12,704 nucleotides of DNA from CAYNNP01 sp964398215 (GTDB lineage: Bacteria; Planctomycetota; Planctomycetia; Pirellulales; Pirellulaceae). Positions 7,678 to 12,704 of this stretch are shown here, piece after piece; the first letter of the stretch is position 1; every line of letters begins with the position of its first letter. The stretch spans positions 1-12,704 of the forward strand of contig CAYNNP010000195.1 of assembly GCA_964398215.1 (NCBI GenBank), written 5' to 3'. A program made the translations under genes and the position numbers. The notes under the pieces are model-generated. The model worked only from the letters and a program-made list of their open reading frames with translations, had not been told where the DNA came from and did no database searches.

Positions 7678-7901
7678 TGACTGGAGACAGGACTCGTCAA
7701 AGCAAAACGGGTGAACTTTAACGCTCCCGTGCGCCGATATTTTGGCCGTGGATGAAAGTTGGACTAGTTCATATCATCCACTGAGCGGTAAGTTTTGATC
7801 CTGACGGTTGTAACCAACTCTCCCGAATAAAACGGTTACACTCGAATATTGCAAAACCCTCGCTTGTCCCATCCATAGCGTCACACACCCAAGACTTTAT
7901 C
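7678..7901. promoter_or_regulatory. Intergenic region galT-GH57 with two perfect inverted repeats
   Basis: 224 nt without a gene. It holds GTGGATGA (7748-7755) / TCATCCAC (7774-7781), 8-nt arms, and TGTAACC (7809-7815) / GGTTACA (7834-7840), 7-nt arms. Both pairs have an 18-nt spacer. They could be a weak terminator for galT followed by an operator or promoter element for the GH57 gene, but no T-run directly follows the first stem and no good -35/-10 pair was seen. The length suggests the GH57 gene has its own promoter. Confidence 0.3.
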
Positions 7902-10067
7902 ATGGACCCGCACGTCAAACTTTGCTTGGTCTTGCATAATCATCAGCCCATCGGCAACTTTGATGGTGTCTTTGAACAAGCCTACCAGGATAGCTACATG
8001 CCGTTCCTGGATGTGTTTGAGCCTTATCAGCACTTGCAGATTTCGCTACACACATCTGGCCCATTGATGATGTGGTTAGCCGAAAGGCATCCTGAATACA
8101 TTGATCGCCTGCGCGCATTGGTCGAAGCTGATCGCATCGAAATCATTGGCGGTCCGCAATACGAACCGATCATGGTCATGCTGCCACGACGTGACCGCGT
8201 CGGGCAAATCAAGACTTACGGACAATGGTTGAATCAAACACTTGGTGTCACACCTGCCGGCATGTGGACTCCTGAACGAGTTTGGGAGTCATCGCTAACC
8301 AGCGACATCTCGGACGCCGGAATTCAGTACACCGTCCTGGATGACTTTCACTTTCGTGCTGCCGGTTTGTCTAACGAGGAATTGACGGGATATTTCTTGA
8401 CCGAAGATGACGGACGAATGCTACGGATCTTTCCTGGTTCGGAGCAACTTCGCTACACGATTCCTTTCCAGTCGCCCGAAGCAACGATCGATCACTGTCG
8501 AGAAGTTGCCCAGCGTTCGCCTGGCGCGGTTTTGACATTCGGAGACGACGGCGAAAAATTCGGAACTTGGCCCGATACCAAAGCCCATGTTTACGAAAAT
8601 GGGTGGCTGCGCAATTTCTTTGACGCACTGACTGAAAACCGCGAGTGGTTGCACACGCTGTCACTAGCCGAAGCCGTCAGACTGACGGAGCCTGCCGGCA
8701 AAGTTTACTTGCCCGATTGCAGTTACCGAGAGATGACTGAGTGGGCATTGCCAACGAAAGCCCAAGAATCTTTCGACGAAGTCGTCCACGAAATGGAAGA
8801 CCATCAGCGGTGGGCAGACCTAAAGTCATTTGTGCGCGGTGGCTACTGGCGAAACTTCAAAACGAAGTATGACGAAACCAACGAGATGTACGCTCGGATG
8901 ATGCACGTCAGCCGCCGACTCGCTGAAGCCGAAACGTCCGGTATCGATCCCAGCGAATTGAATGTCATTCGTGATCATCTGTATCGCGGACAGTGCAATT
9001 GCCCGTACTGGCACGGTGCATTCGGAGGGATCTATTTGCCACACCTCCGCAACGCTGTCTTTCATGAACTGATCAAAGCCGACACGTTGCTAGACAAAGT
9101 CAATGGTATCAGTGCCGACACAGTGCAAGCATCAGCGGACGATTACAACTTTGACGGTCAACAAGAAGTCCGGCTCAGCAATGACAAACTTTGTGTCTGG
9201 GTTTCACCAGGCAAAGGTGGTCGGATCTATGAAATGGATGTCCGCGATATTAGCCACAACTTGCTGGCGACGCTACAGCGCCGCCCTGAAAGTTACCATC
9301 GTAAAGTTCTTTCGGGTCCTAGCCCCGATGGTGATGACGTAGCCAGCATTCATGACCGTGTTGTATTCAAGCAAGCCGACCTGGATCAACGACTGCACTA
9401 CGATAAGTTTCCTCGTAAAAGTTTGATGGACCATTTTTACGATGAAAGCACAACCCTTGACGCTGTCGCCAAGGGCCACGCCGAAGAACGCGGTGACTTC
9501 GTTGATCTGCCATTCGAGACCAAGCTGCGCCGCGGTGCTGGCAAGGTCCAAGTACAAATGAAACGCGATGGAAATGCATGGGGAATCCCCGTCACATTGA
9601 CCAAAGCGATCACCTTGCATGCAGGTAGCAACCAAATCGAAATCACTTACATGCTGGAAGATTTGCCGCCAGGACAACCGCTGCACTTCGCGGTTGAATT
9701 CAATTTCGCTGGACTACCATCCGGCGCGGACGATCGGTACTTTAGCGATTCCGATGGCAACCGACTCGGTCAATTGGGCGAGCAGCTGGATCTTCAAGAT
9801 GCAACTGGCTTGAGCCTCTCAGATCGTTGGCTGGGAATCGATGTCAGCCTGAACATTGATCAGCCAAGCGGGATCTGGGCGTTTCCAATTGAAACGGTCA
9901 GCCAAAGTGAAGGCGGATTTGAACTGGTTCATCAAAGCGTTTGCGTTCAACCTCATTGGCTGGTTCGAGGCGATGCAGAGGGACGTTGGGCAGCACAGAT
10001 GACGATCAATTCAATCTGCGAGCCGCAGGCCAACTCAAGCCAAGAACAGCAAGTCATCAGACTCTGA
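7902..10067 (+). CDS. GH57 4-alpha-glucanotransferase / alpha-amylase
   Basis: 721 residues, cytoplasmic (no signal peptide), acting on alpha-1,4-glucans. The GH57 motifs appear in order: HNHQPIG (12-18); GGPQYEPI (83-90); GMWTPERVWES (120-130), whose E125 matches the nucleophile (E123 in the Thermococcus litoralis 4-alpha-glucanotransferase); and LTFGDDGEKFGTWP (211-224), whose D215 matches the acid/base (D214 there). CNCPYWHGAFGGIYLPHLR (365-383) closes the catalytic part as in that enzyme. Residues about 415-705 are a beta-rich C-terminal half of the type seen in these glucanotransferases (DUF1926-like). Length and architecture favour 4-alpha-glucanotransferase over the shorter GH57 branching enzymes. 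The ATG at 7902 starts the conserved sequence directly; no Shine-Dalgarno is evident. It follows glgA and galT on the same strand, which points to glycogen turnover. The last 33 nt overlap the convergent gene at 10035-10481. Confidence 0.93.
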   Translation: MDPHVKLCLVLHNHQPIGNFDGVFEQAYQDSYMPFLDVFEPYQHLQISLHTSGPLMMWLAERHPEYIDRLRALVEADRIEIIGGPQYEPIMVMLPRRDRVGQIKTYGQWLNQTLGVTPAGMWTPERVWESSLTSDISDAGIQYTVLDDFHFRAAGLSNEELTGYFLTEDDGRMLRIFPGSEQLRYTIPFQSPEATIDHCREVAQRSPGAVLTFGDDGEKFGTWPDTKAHVYENGWLRNFFDALTENREWLHTLSLAEAVRLTEPAGKVYLPDCSYREMTEWALPTKAQESFDEVVHEMEDHQRWADLKSFVRGGYWRNFKTKYDETNEMYARMMHVSRRLAEAETSGIDPSELNVIRDHLYRGQCNCPYWHGAFGGIYLPHLRNAVFHELIKADTLLDKVNGISADTVQASADDYNFDGQQEVRLSNDKLCVWVSPGKGGRIYEMDVRDISHNLLATLQRRPESYHRKVLSGPSPDGDDVASIHDRVVFKQADLDQRLHYDKFPRKSLMDHFYDESTTLDAVAKGHAEERGDFVDLPFETKLRRGAGKVQVQMKRDGNAWGIPVTLTKAITLHAGSNQIEITYMLEDLPPGQPLHFAVEFNFAGLPSGADDRYFSDSDGNRLGQLGEQLDLQDATGLSLSDRWLGIDVSLNIDQPSGIWAFPIETVSQSEGGFELVHQSVCVQPHWLVRGDAEGRWAAQMTINSICEPQANSSQEQQVIRL

Positions 10068-10481
10068 TTTTTGCTTCGCTAATGCACGCACGCTTTTCGA
10101 TCGATTCGATAAGTTGATGATGATTGCCACCGCAATGATTTGTAGTAACGCAATCATCAGGGGCGGCACCCCACTGATCCTTTCAAAGCTGACTCGGATC
10201 CATGCCGGTTGCAGGCTGCGCTGTTGGTCGATGAGTGCGTTGATATCGGGCTGCACGATCGGCTGTGCCCAGGCAGATGCGTCTTCCCAGCCGTACGGTG
10301 TCAGCCGCCAGCCTTGGGGAATCACCGCATTCGAAGCAAGCGCGGAACTCGGTTCCATCGCCTGCGGCGGCGGTCCCGGCAGCGGGGTCAGCGGATCGAT
10401 GGCGCCAGCGATCATCGGCGTCCAGCAGAATCCGAAAACCCAGATCGCCAGAATTGTCTTTTTGCGTACACTAAAATCCAT
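10035..10481 (-). CDS. Small secreted/membrane protein of unknown function
   Basis: 148 residues, not recognised. It opens with basic residues and a hydrophobic stretch (MDFSVRKKTILAIWVFGFCW, 1-20) ending near AGA (25-27), a likely signal peptide. A Pro-rich segment follows (PLTPLPGPPPQAMEP, 30-44), then IPQGWRLTPYGWEDASAW (54-71). A second hydrophobic helix (PPLMIALLQIIAVAIIINL, 106-124) is followed by a basic tail (NRSKSVRALAKQK). The predicted layout is a short domain outside, one membrane anchor and a tail inside. The ATG at 10479-10481 was preferred over a TTG four codons upstream (10493), as no ribosome-binding site supports either. It shares a divergent 186-nt promoter region with the redoxin fusion gene and overlaps the GH57 gene tail to tail by 33 nt. 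The signal-peptide/helix pattern argues for a real gene over the antisense frames here. Confidence 0.65.
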   Translation of the reverse strand: MDFSVRKKTILAIWVFGFCWTPMIAGAIDPLTPLPGPPPQAMEPSSALASNAVIPQGWRLTPYGWEDASAWAQPIVQPDINALIDQQRSLQPAWIRVSFERISGVPPLMIALLQIIAVAIIINLSNRSKSVRALAKQKSESDDLLFLA

Positions 10482-10597
10482 AACGTGACGCAATGCAGTT
10501 GCCGGTCCACTTGCGGCGAAAATCCATGGCTGAAGGCCTAAATCACGTCAATTGAGGTGTTTTTAGGTTTGTGAAGCCGGCTTCTTGCAGCGGACTG

Positions 10598-10627
10598 TTG
10601 ACATTTTGCAACATGAACGGGTTTAAC
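10598..10627 (+). promoter_or_regulatory. Candidate sigma-70-type promoter of the redoxin fusion gene
   Basis: A perfect -35 consensus TTGACA (10598-10603), an 18-nt spacer, and a -10-like TTTAAC (10622-10627, 4 of 6 to TATAAT). Transcription would begin near 10634, giving a leader of about 34 nt before the ATG at 10668. This also argues against the in-frame TTG at 10632 as the start. The call was made by eye only. Confidence 0.45.
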
Positions 10628-10656
10628 ATGGTTGATAAAAAGCCACGTTTCGTGCC

Positions 10657-10661
10657 AGGGA
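10657..10661 (+). promoter_or_regulatory. Ribosome-binding site of the redoxin fusion gene
   Basis: AGGGA, 6 nt before the ATG at 10668. It decides the start in favour of that ATG, whose product begins directly with a signal peptide, over an in-frame TTG twelve codons upstream. Confidence 0.6.
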
Positions 10662-10667
10662 ACCACA

Positions 10668-12647
10668 ATGATTTATCGCTTCTGCGCTATTGCGTTGCTG
10701 ACATTCACTTTTGCCGCCGAACTTCTAGCTCAAGACACCGTCGGCGATCCCATCGCGGTCAAGGATTTCTCGTTACCCTCGGCTGATGGCACAACGATTC
10801 GTTTGCTTGACGATCAAACTGAATTTCAAGTCGTCTGTTTCTTGGGGACCGAATGTCCTCTGGCTAAAATCTACGGACCTCGTCTGCAAGAAATGGCAGA
10901 TCGGTTTGGCAAACGTGTTCGCTTTGTTGGAGTCAACAGCAACGTGCAAGACTCGATGGACGATATCAAGTCGTACGCTGAAATACACAAAATCCAGTTT
11001 CCAATCGTCAAAGACTACGATCGGCTAGTCGCGCTGAATATGAAAGCGACACGCACACCAGAAGTGATCGTCATCGACCAGGACAAGAAGATTTGCTACC
11101 GCGGTCGCATCGACGATCAGTATCAACCTGGAATCGTGCGTGCAAAACCCACTCGGCGAGAACTGTACGACGCACTTCAACAATTGACTTCCAATAAAAC
11201 GGTTTCGACGCCGGTCACGCAACCAGCTGGATGCTTGATTGCAATGCCCAAAAAGAACGTGACCGATTCACCCACCGTGACCTACTGCGCTCAAGTCAGC
11301 CGAGTTCTGCAGAAGCACTGCATCGAATGCCATCGCAGCGGCGAAATCGGTCCGTTTGCCCTTGATGATTACGACGAAGTAGTCGGATGGGCCGACATGA
11401 TGGTCGAAGTCATTGACCAGAATCGAATGCCACCGTGGCACGCAAGTTCTGAGCACGGTGAATTCGTCAATGCAAGACAAATGCCGGAAACGGACAAGCA
11501 GCTGATTCGCGATTGGGTTGATCAAGGCGCACCGTTTGGTGACGCTAGCGCGTTGCCAAAGCCGATCCACTTTCAATCGGGCTGGCGACTGCCCAGTGAA
11601 CCGGACGCCATCATTGAAATGAACCAGGAAGGCTTCAAGGTTCCTGCTGACGGGATTGTCGAATATCAATATTTCGTTGTTGATCCCAAGTTCACAGAAG
11701 ACCAATGGGTTTCCGCTGCACAGGTCATTCCTGGCAATGCCGCTGTCGTTCATCACTGCATTGCCTTCATTCGTCCACCGGATGGTGCCGACTTTCGCGA
11801 CTTTGGGGTCCTTGCAGGTTACGTTCCGGGTCAAGTAGGAACCGAGTTACCTGCTGGTTATGCACGACGAATTCCTGCCGGCGCAAAAATCGTATTCCAG
11901 ATGCATTACACGCCCACCGGCAAAGCGGAAGCCGACCGCACAAAAATTGGACTGGTCTTTGCCGACAAAGAATCCGTTACCCATGAAGTGATGGCGTTGG
12001 TGGGGATCGAACAGAATTTTGAGATACCGCCAAACCGCGACGGCTATACGGTGAAAGGTGATCTGGGTTGGCGGCCTGCAGATGGCGAACTGTTGTCGAT
12101 GGCACCCCATATGCATTTGCGAGGCAAGTCGTTCCGTGTGATCGCTCAGCGTGATTCCAAAGACGAAGTCATCCTGGACGTACCCCACTACGATTTCAAC
12201 TGGCAACATAACTACGATCTCAAATCACCGATCAAATTGAATTCGTTGAAGGGAGTTCAGTTCGAGGCAACGTTTGATAACTCCAGCGACAATCCCACCA
12301 ACCCTGAGCCCAATGAATATGTCACATGGGGTGACCAAACCTGGCAAGAGATGGCCGTGATCTTTTTTACCGTCGCACGACCACTTGCGCAGCCCAAACA
12401 ACAAAACTTGTCGTCGGTCAGCTCGGATGAAATTCGCAAGGCAGTAGAAACAGCCGTTGAACAAAAACGAAATCAAGCTCGAGAATTCGCCAAGGCTTAC
12501 ATCAAACGCTTGGACAAGAATGGCGACAACCAACTCTCGGATCACGAATTGCCCAAGTCCGTCAAGATGTTCGGATACTTCGACAGCAACCGCGACAAAG
12601 TCATCAGCGAAGACGAAGTGGCGGCGCAATGGCTATATCGTCACTAG
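10668..12647 (+). CDS. Secreted redoxin - cytochrome c - copper type II monooxygenase-like - EF-hand fusion protein
   Basis: 659 residues. A signal peptide (1-21, cut after LLA) sends it out of the cytoplasm. Residues about 25-175 are a thioredoxin-fold redoxin: FLGTECPLAK (58-67) has a single cysteine, C63, with no CxxC partner, and T130-P131 is the cis-Pro loop. A c-type haem site, C218-IE-C221-H222, follows, with M254 (RMPPWH) a possible axial ligand. Residues about 310-570 match the PHM/DBH type II copper monooxygenase fold: H362-H363 (VVHHC), H413 (QMHY), H481-M-H483 (APHMHLRG) and M562 (QEM) line up with the CuA His-His/His and CuB His-x-His/Met ligands. Two canonical EF-hand loops end the protein (616-627, DKNGDNQLSDHE; 639-650, DSNRDKVISEDE), predicting calcium binding. 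The substrate is unknown. An oxidative or electron-transfer role in the periplasm is inferred. Start choice rests on the AGGGA site and signal peptide. Confidence 0.88.
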   Translation: MIYRFCAIALLTFTFAAELLAQDTVGDPIAVKDFSLPSADGTTIRLLDDQTEFQVVCFLGTECPLAKIYGPRLQEMADRFGKRVRFVGVNSNVQDSMDDIKSYAEIHKIQFPIVKDYDRLVALNMKATRTPEVIVIDQDKKICYRGRIDDQYQPGIVRAKPTRRELYDALQQLTSNKTVSTPVTQPAGCLIAMPKKNVTDSPTVTYCAQVSRVLQKHCIECHRSGEIGPFALDDYDEVVGWADMMVEVIDQNRMPPWHASSEHGEFVNARQMPETDKQLIRDWVDQGAPFGDASALPKPIHFQSGWRLPSEPDAIIEMNQEGFKVPADGIVEYQYFVVDPKFTEDQWVSAAQVIPGNAAVVHHCIAFIRPPDGADFRDFGVLAGYVPGQVGTELPAGYARRIPAGAKIVFQMHYTPTGKAEADRTKIGLVFADKESVTHEVMALVGIEQNFEIPPNRDGYTVKGDLGWRPADGELLSMAPHMHLRGKSFRVIAQRDSKDEVILDVPHYDFNWQHNYDLKSPIKLNSLKGVQFEATFDNSSDNPTNPEPNEYVTWGDQTWQEMAVIFFTVARPLAQPKQQNLSSVSSDEIRKAVETAVEQKRNQAREFAKAYIKRLDKNGDNQLSDHELPKSVKMFGYFDSNRDKVISEDEVAAQWLYRH

Positions 12648-12661
12648 CGCTTTAACCAGAC

Positions 12662-12704
12662 TCAGAAACCTTTGAGCCGCAGGGCGATAGCCCCGGTTTC
12701 GAGC
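12662..12704. repeat. REP-like palindromic repeat, second copy, truncated by the window end
   Basis: Identical to 38-80 at 42 of 43 positions (G76 is C12700). It begins 15 nt after the stop of the redoxin fusion gene. Leader, the whole left arm (12674-12698) and the first loop bases are present; the right arm would lie beyond the window. It has the same orientation as the first copy. Confidence 0.85.

Noticed and set aside
10114..10488. 124-codon plus-strand frame opposite the small membrane protein
   Set aside because: The minus-strand frame has a signal peptide, Pro-rich segment and membrane helix in sensible order, while the plus-strand frame is Arg/Ser/Cys-rich without such order. The choice is likely but not certain.
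10632..10667. Longer redoxin fusion starting at TTG 10632
   Set aside because: It would put 12 polar residues before the signal peptide, falls at the predicted transcription start, and lacks the AGGGA site that serves the ATG at 10668.
11268..11834. 188-codon open frame on the minus strand
   Set aside because: It lies antisense within the redoxin fusion gene, whose haem and copper motifs prove the plus-strand frame.
1..12704. CRISPR array, tRNA/rRNA genes, transposase or integrase
   Set aside because: No regularly spaced direct repeats, no tRNA-like cloverleaf and no mobile-element protein was found on either strand.

Overview
The window reads as a piece of a planctomycete genome, most likely a Pirellulaceae/Rhodopirellula-like lineage. 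This is an inference from gene content, not a database match. The pointers are a large membrane-anchored protein with a degenerate Ser/Thr-kinase domain and the typical planctomycete N-terminal 'FW..LV.SG' module, a secreted redoxin / cytochrome c / copper-monooxygenase-like / EF-hand fusion, a small Pro-rich secreted membrane protein, weak or absent Shine-Dalgarno sites on several genes, and loosely packed genes. The sequence is from a draft assembly: exactly 100 Ns interrupt the kinase-like gene.

Layout. 1-122: end of an unknown upstream region, then a palindromic repeat. 298-1353 (-): SDR sugar-nucleotide epimerase of the CDP-paratose/tyvelose 2-epimerase type with Phe at the usual catalytic Tyr position. 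1510-4560 (-): pseudokinase with Pro-rich linker, one membrane segment and a long extracytoplasmic tail. 4561-4861: divergent intergenic region. 4862-6364 (+): glycogen synthase GlgA (TTG start). 6490-7677 (+): GalT-family nucleotidyltransferase. 7902-10067 (+): GH57 4-alpha-glucanotransferase/amylase. 10035-10481 (-): small secreted, membrane-anchored protein whose 3' end overlaps the GH57 gene tail to tail. 10668-12647 (+): redoxin / cytochrome c / copper-monooxygenase-like / EF-hand fusion. 12662-12704: second copy of the palindromic repeat, cut off by the window end.

How it fits together. glgA, galT and the GH57 gene form a same-strand alpha-glucan module: GlgA builds alpha-1,4-glucan from a nucleotide-glucose, the GH57 enzyme rearranges or trims it, and the GalT-like protein may exchange or recycle the nucleotide-sugar. 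The pseudokinase and epimerase run away from this module and may form a separate transcript. The C-terminal fusion gene is an exported redox protein with its own well-placed promoter and ribosome-binding site. No tRNA, rRNA, CRISPR array, transposase or integrase is visible. The points most worth a second look are the pseudokinase, the four-part redox fusion, the changed active-site residues in the epimerase and the GalT-like protein, and the palindromic repeat at both ends.
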